Assembly: GCA_963738325.1 (NCBI GenBank)
Contig: CAVTWD010000024.1
Coordinates: 1 to 21,867 of the forward strand
DNA: 21,867 nucleotides
Direction: 5' to 3'
Source: CAVTWD01 sp963738325
GTDB lineage: Bacteria > Actinomycetota > Acidimicrobiia > Acidimicrobiales > Ilumatobacteraceae
The notes beneath the pieces are model-generated. The model was not told where the DNA came from and made no database searches. It saw only the letters and a program-made list of their open reading frames with translations. Made by a program: the position numbers and the translations under genes. Below, in pieces: positions 14,940-21,867 of the stretch. How positions within the stretch are numbered: position 1 is the stretch's first letter; each line of letters begins with the position of its first letter.

Positions 14940-16874
14940 TTAAGCCAGCCGGTACCCGACGCCGCGCACTGTCTCGAGTCGTGATGCGTCGCCTTTGAGC
15001 TTTGTGCGGAGGCTGTGGACGACGACGTCGACCACGTTGGATCCGATGTCGGCGTCGTAGCCCCAGATGTCGGCGAGCAGATCGCGACGTGTGACCGGCT
15101 CGCCTGCTCGCTCTCGAAGGTAATGCAGCACTTCGAACTCCAGCCTCGTCAGGTCGACCCGGGTTCCGCCGGCGATGACTTGGTGGTGGTTGACGTCGAG
15201 AAGGTCGTCGTCGGTCAGGCCCAGTTCCTGTGCTGCGAGGCGCGACAGCCAACCGTCGACCGATGATGGGCCGAACTCGAGGTACAGCCCGTGGTAGCGG
15301 CGGTTCCCGACGATCACCCCAAGGCCCGCAATTCGGCCGCCGCAGATGCCCTCCATGACCGGACCGAACACCTCGGGATGGGTGGTGGCGCCATAGTTGC
15401 GACGCAGACGCGGTCGCAGCTCCATATAGGTTCGCTTCAGGTCGAGCCAAAGGCTTGCCTGCGCCTCGCAGGGCAGCTCACCGTGTTCCCACGTCAGCCA
15501 CCGGCGGATCAGGATCACTACCTGGCTGGGAGGGATGGGGTGCTCAGCGAGGTGATCGAGCCAGATCGTCGCGATCGGGTCCCAGGCGTGCTCGTGGACC
15601 TCTGCGCTCGTGGCCGTCGTGATGATCGAGAAGCCCGCCACCCCACCGTCCACGCCCCGGGCGATCCGGAACGCGGTCGGATGGCGTTCCCACCAGGTCC
15701 GCAGCAGGTCGGCGGCCTCCGGTGGTTCGTGGCGACCGATGATCGCATGGATCGCCGGCCCATCGTCGACGACCGCAGCCTCGATCGCGAAGGTGTGGGC
15801 ACCGCTGGGGAAATGCGCCTCCCGGACCGCGGGATCGTCGACGAGGTACACCATGTCCGCGGTGTGTCGCCAGATCTGCCTGCCCGGAACGTCGCGCAGC
15901 TCGGACCGCAGGTGCTCCCAGGCGCGACGGCGCAGCGTCCGGTAGCGGTCGGGATCGCAGGCGAGCAGCTGGGCACTGACCGTCCGCTGGATCGACTCAT
16001 GGATTGCGAGACCGTCGCTGAACAGGTCGACGAACGGCATCGCGCGGAGTGTGGCGAACCCTTCTTCTGGGTCCGTGTCCGGCCCGAGCGCCGCCAGCAA
16101 CGGTTTGGTGACCCGTCGCACGACCGCCGCCGCCTCGAGTAGGTGCACGTCCCGCTCACTCAGGTCGTCGAAGTAGGCCGCGGTGAACTCGTCGAGCAGC
16201 CGGCCGATCGTGACGTCGGACCATCGCCGAACCGGACCCTCCCTGACGGCGAGGCTGCCGATCACCAGCGACAGGGGATGCCCACCGGCCAGACGGACGA
16301 TGTCGCTCACGTGGTCGCCGTCGACTCCGAGGCGGTGGACCAGCGCCGCAGCGTCCGGTCGCCTCAGAGGGCCGAGCAGCATCGTCTCGAAGCTCGATGC
16401 GGGGAGCCGGTTCCACGCTGGGTGGGGCTTCTCCCGGCCGGCGATGACGAGGGTGCAGTCCTCCGGAAGCCGCGGCACGAGCTCGGTGCGGATCCAGGTG
16501 TCGAGGAGGCGGAGCACCTCGTACTGGTCGAGGCACACGACGAACGAACGGGGTCCGGCCCCGTCCGCGAGCGGCGCGGCGACCTCTGCGGACTGGTCGG
16601 TCAGAATCAGACCGTGTGCCGCCTGGGCGATCGCGGCGAGGAACCCCGCCGGCGTCGGCTCGATCTCACGGCAGTCGTGGATCACCACCTCGGCCTCGGG
16701 CGCCAAGCGCAGAGCCAACGCCCGCAGCAACGTCGACTTGCCCATTCCCGCGACGCCGTGAAGGAACAGCACCCTCGCCGAACGACGTTCCACGAACGCG
16801 ACGAGCCGCTCGATCTCATCGTCGCGCCCGGCCACGACACCGGTCATCGCCGCCTCGACTCTGACTGCGTCCAT
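14940..16874 (-). CDS. ATPase regulator: P-loop domain, GNAT-like middle, C-terminal OmpR-type winged helix
   Basis: Intact, 644 residues from ATG 16874 (GCGGAG six bases upstream); an upstream TTG/ATG at 16937-16940 would add 21-22 residues but would fall inside operator-like repeats. VVAGRDDEIERLVAFVERR leads to Walker A HGVAGMGKST (39-48). SFVVCLDQYEVLRLL (about 110-124) is the Walker B region and GGHPLSLVIGSLA a conserved STAND segment. Residues about 358-538 look like an acetyltransferase fold (AFRIARGVDGGVAGFSII, WLDLKRTYMELRPRLRRNY), an inference from pattern only. Residues about 568-644 are a PhoB/OmpR-like winged helix (TRLEFEVLHYLRERAGEPVT, DIGSNVVDVVVHSLRTKL, VRGVGYRLA). No receiver domain. 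It likely controls the divergent EthD gene in response to a ligand and ATP. Confidence 0.85.
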   Translation of the reverse strand: MDAVRVEAAMTGVVAGRDDEIERLVAFVERRSARVLFLHGVAGMGKSTLLRALALRLAPEAEVVIHDCREIEPTPAGFLAAIAQAAHGLILTDQSAEVAAPLADGAGPRSFVVCLDQYEVLRLLDTWIRTELVPRLPEDCTLVIAGREKPHPAWNRLPASSFETMLLGPLRRPDAAALVHRLGVDGDHVSDIVRLAGGHPLSLVIGSLAVREGPVRRWSDVTIGRLLDEFTAAYFDDLSERDVHLLEAAAVVRRVTKPLLAALGPDTDPEEGFATLRAMPFVDLFSDGLAIHESIQRTVSAQLLACDPDRYRTLRRRAWEHLRSELRDVPGRQIWRHTADMVYLVDDPAVREAHFPSGAHTFAIEAAVVDDGPAIHAIIGRHEPPEAADLLRTWWERHPTAFRIARGVDGGVAGFSIITTATSAEVHEHAWDPIATIWLDHLAEHPIPPSQVVILIRRWLTWEHGELPCEAQASLWLDLKRTYMELRPRLRRNYGATTHPEVFGPVMEGICGGRIAGLGVIVGNRRYHGLYLEFGPSSVDGWLSRLAAQELGLTDDDLLDVNHHQVIAGGTRVDLTRLEFEVLHYLRERAGEPVTRRDLLADIWGYDADIGSNVVDVVVHSLRTKLKGDASRLETVRGVGYRLA

Positions 16875-16932
16875 GGTCGTCTCCGCAACGTCGGGCAACC
16901 ATCGTACGGGGGGACCGTCGATGGGTCGAGAT

Positions 16933-16957
16933 CTCATCAACTCCTCATCGCCTCATC
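16933..16957. promoter_or_regulatory. Triple direct repeat between regulator and EthD gene
   Basis: CTCATC occurs at 16933-16938, 16944-16949 and 16952-16957 (spacings 11 and 8 bp). Winged-helix regulators of the OmpR/SARP class bind tandem direct repeats near one helical turn apart, so this is a reasonable operator for the adjacent regulator. The role is inferred. Confidence 0.45.
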
Positions 16958-17024
16958 ATGAACAGCGGCGCCGACTCCGCTTCGATGGAGCCAGCGACCG
17001 AGACGAAAAGGAGGAGGAGGAGAC

Positions 17025-17345
17025 ATGAGCAAGATCGCGTTCGTCCTGCGCCGCCGACCCGAGCTGACGCCCGAGGCCGCGCTCGCCGCGTGGAGGTCAC
17101 CCGAGCACACTGCGCTCGTCGAGAAGATCCCCGGACTTGTCCGCTACGTCCAGAACAGCGTCGTTTCGAGCCCGGGGGCCCCCGTGTGCGACGGGATCGG
17201 GGAGCTGTGGTTCCGGGACGACACCGCCCTCAACGCTGCGCTGTCGTCGCCGGAGATGGCTGCCGCCAGCGAGGACGCGACCCGATTCCTCGACATGAAG
17301 ACCACGGGCCTCGTCATCCTCGACGAACACGAAGTCATCACGTAA
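17025..17345 (+). CDS. EthD-domain protein (second copy type)
   Basis: A 106-residue protein from ATG 17025 with an unusually purine-rich ribosome site (AAGGAGGAGGAGGAG). MSKIAFVLRRRPELTPEAAL, then EHTALVEKIPGLVRYVQNSV (about residues 27-46) and GIGELWFRDDTALNAALSSP follow the EthD pattern: first strand, H..LV..IPG segment, ELWF strand, then SPEM helix. It is clearly related in fold to, but not a close copy of, the EthD protein at 4776-5084. EthD proteins are dimeric alpha/beta barrels found with monooxygenase and polyketide pathways; the substrate is unknown. Divergent from the ATPase regulator, 150 bp between starts. Intact. Confidence 0.86.
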   Translation: MSKIAFVLRRRPELTPEAALAAWRSPEHTALVEKIPGLVRYVQNSVVSSPGAPVCDGIGELWFRDDTALNAALSSPEMAAASEDATRFLDMKTTGLVILDEHEVIT

Positions 17346-17419
17346 CCACTCGCAACAGCAACAGGACACCGCCGACCGCGGTACCCCGGCACGCTGCTCA
17401 CCGTCCGCAGATCCCGGCT

Positions 17420-17666
17420 TCCCCCGAGCCCACGGTGACGAGCGCACTCGCGCTCGATGCGGTCGCCGCTGGTGCCGAAACTCGCCGGTCCATCGAGTAG
17501 GCGCCGTTCGCAGCTCGTCGATCAACGCTTCGAACGCGGTGTGGTCCCTCAGTGATCCGTGGACGAGGACAGACACGGGTCCGTCGCGTCGACCCACGCG
17601 GCGAGGGTTCGCGTCGGCCGATCGCTCGTCGAGGCGGAGGGTCATGCCAGCGGGATCGCGGTTCAT
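17420..17666 (-). pseudogene. N-terminal fragment of an alpha/beta hydrolase
   Basis: Minus strand from ATG 17666 or 17645: MTLRLDERSADANPRR leads to DGPVSVLVHGSLRDHTAFEA and LIDELR, the first strand, HG oxyanion loop and following helix of alpha/beta hydrolases. After a jump, YSMDRR and, one frame over, FGTSGDRIERE correspond to the usual MDRRGFGxSGD...IERE. Nothing corresponding to the nucleophile elbow or the rest of the protein follows; 17346-17419 holds no gene. Truncated to about one quarter with at least one frame change, so a remnant. Confidence 0.6.
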
Positions 17667-17807
17667 CGCGTCTCCGTGATGGCGTGGGATCGGGTGTGAC
17701 GTCACTGGCTTGAATCCGCGGGCCGGTCGCAAACCCGCCCTCCGAGGCGGTCGCGACCGTCGCCTTCGTGCCGGTCATCGCCGAGCTGCCGGGGCCGTGC
17801 CGCCGGG

Positions 17808-17975
17808 CGCGACACTGCCGAGCTGGACGTCCAGGTGACTGCCGCCACGATCGTGGCCGCGCTCCTCGCCGCGGTCAGGCACTGGTCCGCAGCGGGGTCG
17901 AGACGCCGCTCGAGGCCGAAATCGACAAGACGCTCACCGTCGTGGAGCGCGGTCTGCGCCTCGAACCGTGGCCAG
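17808..17975 (+). pseudogene. C-terminal remnant of a TetR-family regulator
   Basis: The plus strand reads ELDVQVTAATIVAALLAAVR followed by HWSAAG, then, one frame over from about 17895, ETPLEAEIDKTLTVVERGLR. This is the usual last two helices of a TetR regulator (TAATxxxALRAAVxHWLxxGGxTPLxxxIDxALxxLExGL). No DNA-binding domain is found upstream; 17667-17807 has no recognisable coding sequence. It ends just before the HD-GYP gene. Confidence 0.5.
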
Positions 17976-18074
17976 CCCCAGCACGCCGCGCGGTCTCGAG
18001 GCCGACGCCGGACACGCTGACCGCCGCCGCTCACCATCGCTGCGAAGGCGACCCGGTTGGAGGGGCCTGAGACA

Positions 18075-19676
18075 ATGTGGCTCGTGGCCGACGAGTCCCG
18101 AGATGTGGAGCGGGTCCGCACCGCCGAGTTGATCGGCGCGCTGTGCCTGGCGACTGACCTCGGGATGGGCCTCCCGTTCGAGCACGGGCTGCACGAGACC
18201 CTGATCGCGATGCGCCTCGCCGAGCGGCTCGGGGTCGACCGCGACACCGCCTCACTGACGTACTACACGTCGCTGCTCTCACACGCCGGCTGCACCGCCG
18301 AGGCGCACGTGGCCGCCGAGGTCTTCGGCGGCTCGATGACCGAGAACTTCAACCCGCTGATGTACGGCTCGGTCCGCGAGGTCGTCATCGGGCTGCTGCG
18401 TTCGCTGCCCGACGAGGACGTCGCCGGGTTCGCCCGTGCCGGCCAGACGGCCCGGCGGTTGCCACGGATGGCGCGACAGACGCGCCCGTCGCTCACCGCG
18501 TCCTGCGAGGTTGCCGGGATGCTCGCCGAGCAGATGGGCGCGCCCGCTGGGGTGCCGGGCCTGCTCTCGTACCTGACTGACCGCTGGGACGGTCACGGCC
18601 CGCTGGGTCGGGGACGGCACGAGGAGATCCCGCTGGCGATGCGGATCGTCCACGTCGCCACCGACGCCGCCCTGCAGCGCCACCTCGGGGGCATCGAGCA
18701 CACGGTGGGCATCGTCGGCGAGCGTGCCGGGCACGCCTTCGACCCGCAGGTCGCGGCCTGCCTGGTAGAGGGCGGCGCCGAGATCCTGGGCGTCGACGAC
18801 GGCGGCTCCGCATGGGACGAGACGCTGGCCGTCGAGCCCTCGCCGCCGTTGATGCTCGAGGGCGATGCGCTCGACCGCGGGCTCGCCGCGATGGGCCGCT
18901 TCGCCGACCTGATCTCGCCGTACTTCGGCGGTCACTCAACCGGCGTCGCCGAGCTTGCTTCCGTTGCCGCCGGACGCTGCCGGATGGACGCCGCGGGGGT
19001 CAGCGGGATCGGGCGTGCCGGCCTCGTCCACGACCTCGGCCGGGTCGCGGTCCCCGCCCGGGTCTGGCAGAAGCCGGGCCCGTTGAACGCCGGCGAGTGG
19101 GAGCAGGTGCGGCTGCACCCGTACCACACCGAGCGCTGCCTGTCGCGTTCGCCGTTCCTGGCGGCGCTCGCCCCCGTCGCCGCAGCCCACCACGAGCGCC
19201 TCGATCGAAGCGGCTACCACCGCGGCTCGCCCGGCGCCGACCTGACGATGCCGGCGCGGCTGCTCGCCGCCGCCGACGCCTTCTGCGCAATGTGCGAGCC
19301 GCGCCCGCACCGCCCAGCACTCGGGGCGGAGCGGGCGGCGGAGGCGCTCACCGCGGAGGCAACCGCCGGCCGCCTCGACCCGGACGCGGTCACCGCGGTG
19401 ATCGAGGCGGCCGGGCAGCGGGCGCCGCGCCTGGAGCGCCCGGCGGGACTGACCGAACGCGAAGCCGAGGTGGTCGCGATGCTCGCCCGCGGCCTCCAGA
19501 CGAGGCAGGTCGCCCGCCAGCTCGGCATCTCGGTCAAGACCGCCGACCGCCACATCCAGAACGCGTACGGCAAGATCGGCGTGTCGACCCGCGCCGCGGC
19601 GACCCTGTTCGCGATGGAGCACGGCCTCGTCGCATGGGGAGAACTCCCAATTGCCGGCCCGCCCGCCCAGTCTTAG
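18075..19676 (+). CDS. HD-GYP-like protein with C-terminal LuxR helix-turn-helix
   Basis: Intact, 533 residues from ATG 18075 (GGAGGGG nine bases upstream; TTG 18057 is an alternative). It appears to carry two HD-GYP halves. The first is degenerate: LLSHAGC where HD is expected and DRWDGHGPLG where ERWDGxGYP is usual, followed by EEIPLAMRIVHVAT. The second keeps a first His in GGHSTGVAE (287), HD in LVHDLGR (319-320), HH at 372-373 and DRSGYHRG (377 on), so GYP reads GYH. Residues about 457-514 are a LuxR DNA-binding domain (LTEREAEVVAMLARGLQTRQ, TADRHIQNAYGKIGVSTRAA). It probably senses a cyclic nucleotide or related ligand, or is catalytically impaired, and regulates transcription. It heads an apparent operon with the methyltransferase and hydrolase. 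Confidence 0.88.
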   Translation: MWLVADESRDVERVRTAELIGALCLATDLGMGLPFEHGLHETLIAMRLAERLGVDRDTASLTYYTSLLSHAGCTAEAHVAAEVFGGSMTENFNPLMYGSVREVVIGLLRSLPDEDVAGFARAGQTARRLPRMARQTRPSLTASCEVAGMLAEQMGAPAGVPGLLSYLTDRWDGHGPLGRGRHEEIPLAMRIVHVATDAALQRHLGGIEHTVGIVGERAGHAFDPQVAACLVEGGAEILGVDDGGSAWDETLAVEPSPPLMLEGDALDRGLAAMGRFADLISPYFGGHSTGVAELASVAAGRCRMDAAGVSGIGRAGLVHDLGRVAVPARVWQKPGPLNAGEWEQVRLHPYHTERCLSRSPFLAALAPVAAAHHERLDRSGYHRGSPGADLTMPARLLAAADAFCAMCEPRPHRPALGAERAAEALTAEATAGRLDPDAVTAVIEAAGQRAPRLERPAGLTEREAEVVAMLARGLQTRQVARQLGISVKTADRHIQNAYGKIGVSTRAAATLFAMEHGLVAWGELPIAGPPAQS

Positions 19677-19733
19677 GTTCGTCTCAGAGCGCTCGGCGAC
19701 CCGCCGAGCCGTGGGCCAGGCAAGGAGGTCGGC

Positions 19734-20597
19734 ATGGCCAACGAGACGATCGAAGCCCAGCGCGAGCGGGACTACCAGTCCCACCTCGACATCGCAGCGA
19801 AGATCGCACCCACCTGGGAGAAGCGGCGGGCCGAGATCGAGGAGGCGTCAGCGCCCGTCCGCCGATGGATGCTGCGCCAGCTCGACCCCCAGCAAGGAAA
19901 CACCCTCCTGGAGCTCGCAGCAGGGGTCGGCGACACCGGCTTCGAGGCGGCCGAGATCATCGGAGGGAGCGGCCGCCTGATCACCAGCGACCTGTCGCCG
20001 GCGATGCTCGACGCCGCCCGCCGCCGCGGTGGCGAGCTCGGCCTCGAGAACGTCGACTACCGGGTGATCAACGCCGAGCACATCCCGCTCGACGACGATT
20101 CGGTCGACGGCGTGCTGTGCCGGTTCGGCTACATGCTGATGCCCGATCCGGCGGCGGCGTTCGCCGAGACGCGGCGAGTGCTGCGCCCCGGCGGCCGAGT
20201 GGCGCTGGCCGTGTGGGCAGCGATGGAGCGCAACCCGTGGCTGGCGATCGCCGCCATCAGCCTCGGCCAGCGCGGCCACATCCCGCCCCCCGCTCCACCG
20301 GTCCCGGGGCCGTTCAGCATGGCGACTGCGGAGCGGGTCGAGGGTCTGTTACACGCAGCGGGATTCACCGAGGAGCGGCTCGAGGAGGTCTACGGGCGAT
20401 TCGCAGTCGCCGACGCCGATCACTACATGGGCCTGATCGGCGACACCGCCGGCCCGGTCGGCCTGGCGCTGAGGGCATTGGGGGATCACGACCGCGCCGC
20501 GGTCCGGGGCGACGTCGACGACGCGCTGCGCCGCTTCGCCGTCGACAGCGGCGGCTACGAGCTGCCGTGCGTGGCGCTGTGCGCGGTGGCGAGCTGA
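19734..20597 (+). CDS. Class I SAM-dependent methyltransferase (UbiE-like)
   Basis: Intact, 287 residues from ATG 19734 behind AAGGAGG. Motif I LLELAAGVGDTG (58-69), SDLSPAMLDAARRR with Asp86 for the ribose hydroxyls, INAEHIPLDDDSVDGVLCRF (112-131) and VLRPGGRVALAVW (149-161) are the standard class I methyltransferase landmarks in order. The long N-terminal helix with TWEKRRAEIEEASAPVRRWM resembles small-molecule methyltransferases of the UbiE/MenG type found in secondary-metabolite clusters. The C-terminal PGPFSMATAERVEGLLHAAG followed by FTEERLEEV is the usual cap region. It sits 57 bp after the HD-GYP/LuxR gene and 17 bp before the hydrolase, so it is probably cotranscribed. Substrate unknown. 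Confidence 0.9.
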   Translation: MANETIEAQRERDYQSHLDIAAKIAPTWEKRRAEIEEASAPVRRWMLRQLDPQQGNTLLELAAGVGDTGFEAAEIIGGSGRLITSDLSPAMLDAARRRGGELGLENVDYRVINAEHIPLDDDSVDGVLCRFGYMLMPDPAAAFAETRRVLRPGGRVALAVWAAMERNPWLAIAAISLGQRGHIPPPAPPVPGPFSMATAERVEGLLHAAGFTEERLEEVYGRFAVADADHYMGLIGDTAGPVGLALRALGDHDRAAVRGDVDDALRRFAVDSGGYELPCVALCAVAS

Positions 20598-20614
20598 GGC
20601 GACAGGAGGGCACC

Positions 20615-21478
20615 ATGGACACGGCGACGATCAACGGGACCGACCTCGCCTACATCGAACACGGCCGGGGCCAGCCGGTGGTCCTCGTCCACGGCGGCGT
20701 CGGCGACTACCGGGAATGGGAACTCCAGATGCCGGCCTTCGCCGCCAGCTACCGGGCCATCGCCGTGAGCTGCCGGGGCGCCTGGCCCAACCGCAAGCTC
20801 GAGCCCGGACGAGCACATCACGCTGGACACCTTCGTCGAGGATCTCGCCGCCTTCATCACAACGCTCAACCTGGCACCCGTCCACCTGGTCGGCCACTCA
20901 TCTCCGGGCGGCTTCGGTGGCCTGCTACTGGCCCACCGCCATCCCGAGCTCCTGCGCTCACTGGTCCTCCTCGAGCCGCCCGCGTTTTCCCTGCTCGGCG
21001 TCAACATCCCACCCACACCGCCCCAAGTACTGAGGCTGATGGCCCGTCACCCGCGGGCCGGGATCGGCTTCATCAAGTTCGGCGCCAAAGGAGTCCGCCC
21101 AGCGATGAAGGCGTTCGACCGTGGCGACGACGAAGGCGGGCTCCGGATCTTCATGACGGCCGTCGCCGGCAAACAGCGTGTCGCGTCGATCCCCGACGAG
21201 ACGTTCCGACGTTCGTCGGCAACGTCGCCCCATTCAAGGCACAACTACGCGCCGGCTTCCCCCCACTCAGCAACGATGATGCCAGGAGCATCCGCGTCCC
21301 CACACTGCTCGTCGCCGGCGCCGAAAGTCCCGCACCGCTGACCGCCGTCACCGACAGACTGGAAAAGCTCCTGCCCGACGTCAGCCGGCTGAACATCGCC
21401 GGCGCCAGCCACAACATGTTCAACAGCCATCCCGCCGAGTTCAACACCGGCGTGATCGACTTCATCGGCCAACACTGA
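20615..21478 (+). CDS. Alpha/beta hydrolase; two compensating frameshifts
   Basis: ATG 20615 follows ACAGGAGGG. The first frame reads DLAYIEHGRGQPVVLVHGGV with the HGG oxyanion loop, then breaks at a CCC run (20812-20815): dropping one C gives PDEHITLDTFVEDLAAFITT and PVHLVGHSSPGGFGGLLLAH, the nucleophile elbow, here with one more residue than the usual GHSxGG. The frame returns near 21212 (one base short), giving FVGNVAPFKAQLRAGFPPL, IRVPTLLVAGAESPAPLTAV and the catalytic His region NIAGASHNMFNSHP, ending TGA at 21478. Joined length is 287 residues, normal. Role: cytosolic esterase/hydrolase-like enzyme, substrate unknown. Last gene of the HD-GYP-methyltransferase operon. Whether the insertion at the elbow abolishes activity is unclear. 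Confidence 0.82.
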   Translation: MDTATINGTDLAYIEHGRGQPVVLVHGGVGDYREWELQMPAFAASYRAIAVSCRGAWPNRKLEPGRAHHAGHLRRGSRRLHHNAQPGTRPPGRPLISGRLRWPATGPPPSRAPALTGPPRAARVFPARRQHPTHTAPSTEADGPSPAGRDRLHQVRRQRSPPSDEGVRPWRRRRRAPDLHDGRRRQTACRVDPRRDVPTFVGNVAPFKAQLRAGFPPLSNDDARSIRVPTLLVAGAESPAPLTAVTDRLEKLLPDVSRLNIAGASHNMFNSHPAEFNTGVIDFIGQH

Positions 21479-21601
21479 CCACGTGACGCCGCGCTGATGG
21501 ACTCGCTGGACCGACTTGCCCTTCGGTGAGCCAGAACTGAGTCTCGCAGGATCGGCTGGCCGACCAGCCCACCCCGACGCACGGTGGGTCACTCCCCGCA
21601 C

Positions 21602-21718
21602 GTGGGAGGACGCCGATGCGAGTTGCGACGCATCGGCCTTGGCTGCTCATGCCCGAACTGCGACGAGCCCGTCGCCGTGACCGACCTGCTCGACCCGGAG
21701 GTGATCGCCAACCGCTGA
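21602..21718 (+). pseudogene. C-terminal fragment of an unrecognised zinc-ribbon-like protein
   Basis: The plus frame ending TGA 21716-21718 reads GGRRCELRRIGLGCSCPNCD and then EPVAVTDLLDPEVIANR. The closely spaced cysteines (C.....C.C..C) suggest metal binding, and the composition is coding-like. No start or ribosome site is seen upstream, and 21479-21600 contains nothing I recognise. It is therefore a 3' fragment or a small protein with a hidden start. I do not recognise the family. Confidence 0.4.
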
Positions 21719-21867
21719 TCTAACAACACCACCACCACAACCACCCCCACCCCACCGCACCCCGGCACACACCGACACTTTCGGTGATCACCAACCTGCA
21801 TTTCCACGCGATCCGGGGTCTGGTCTGCACGATGAGCGTGTCGAGCGTCTGTTGTCCGGGGTGGTGG
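21719..21867. other. AC-rich tract and window end
   Basis: 21721-21765 is almost entirely A and C (ACCACCACCACAACC followed by CCCCCACCCC), that is, GGTGG-rich on the other strand. It is unlike the surrounding sequence. The last 40 bases read HDERVERLLSGVV on the plus strand, which could be the beginning of a gene running off the window, but it is too short to identify. Confidence 0.35.

Noticed and set aside
18812..21478. An 888-codon plus-strand protein overlapping three genes
   Set aside because: It is a high-GC shadow of the HD-GYP and methyltransferase genes; only its last part coincides with true hydrolase sequence.
21719..21775. G-quadruplex on the minus strand or a CRISPR-like repeat
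   Set aside because: Only three G-runs of three or more are present, and there is no regular repeat-spacer pattern.
21828..21867. Start of an HNH/13E12-type gene at the window end
   Set aside because: Only about 13 residues are visible, too few to support a family call.

Overview
The window is high-GC DNA with an actinobacterial character. It carries two BTAD/AfsR-type ATPase regulators, a LuxR-tailed HD-GYP protein, EthD-like proteins, an Rv2258c-like methyltransferase, and strong AGGAGG sites beside GTG/TTG and probably leaderless starts. I cannot place it below phylum level from sequence alone; Acidimicrobiia or a related actinobacterial lineage is a guess.

Left end (1-1231): the 3' tail of a UvrD-type helicase, about 575 bases without a convincing gene, then a terminator hairpin and the 3' half of a tRNA-Met (CAT) gene on the minus strand. 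The 5' half of the tRNA is missing, the classic scar of site-specific integration into a tRNA 3' end. The terminator side (left) should be old chromosome and the sequence to the right should be element DNA. Three pairs of short direct repeats sit just inside the element, as expected of integrase arm sites. No integrase gene is visible.

Accessory zone (1376-4678): an uncharacterised actinobacterial two-gene cassette (minus strand), a ParDE-like toxin-antitoxin pair whose toxin has an in-frame TAG, a 3' fragment of an FAD-dependent oxidoreductase, a broken FtsX-type ABC permease, and an orphan SCP2-like C-terminal domain. The oxidoreductase and permease fragments face away from each other across one abrupt breakpoint, both without their 5' ends.

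Regulator-enzyme zone (4776-21478): five regulator genes, each next to small-molecule enzyme genes. They are HxlR with EthD; a BTAD/NB-ARC regulator divergent from a methyltransferase; a second BTAD/AAA regulator with a rhodanese upstream and a tautomerase converging on it; an AAA ATPase/GNAT-like/winged-helix regulator divergent from a second EthD protein; and an HD-GYP-like/LuxR protein upstream of a methyltransferase and an alpha/beta hydrolase. Remnants of SDR, alpha/beta hydrolase and TetR genes lie between them. The enzyme types suggest polyketide, aromatic or other secondary-metabolite chemistry, but no biosynthetic core enzyme is present.

Many genes here read through only if one to six single-base frame changes are allowed. 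At least two sit in homopolymers, which suggests sequencing error. However, the lesions are uneven (six in one regulator, none in several genes between 14.9 and 20.6 kb), and truncated remnants are also present, so real gene decay is likely to contribute. Repaired products described below are inferences from joining frames.
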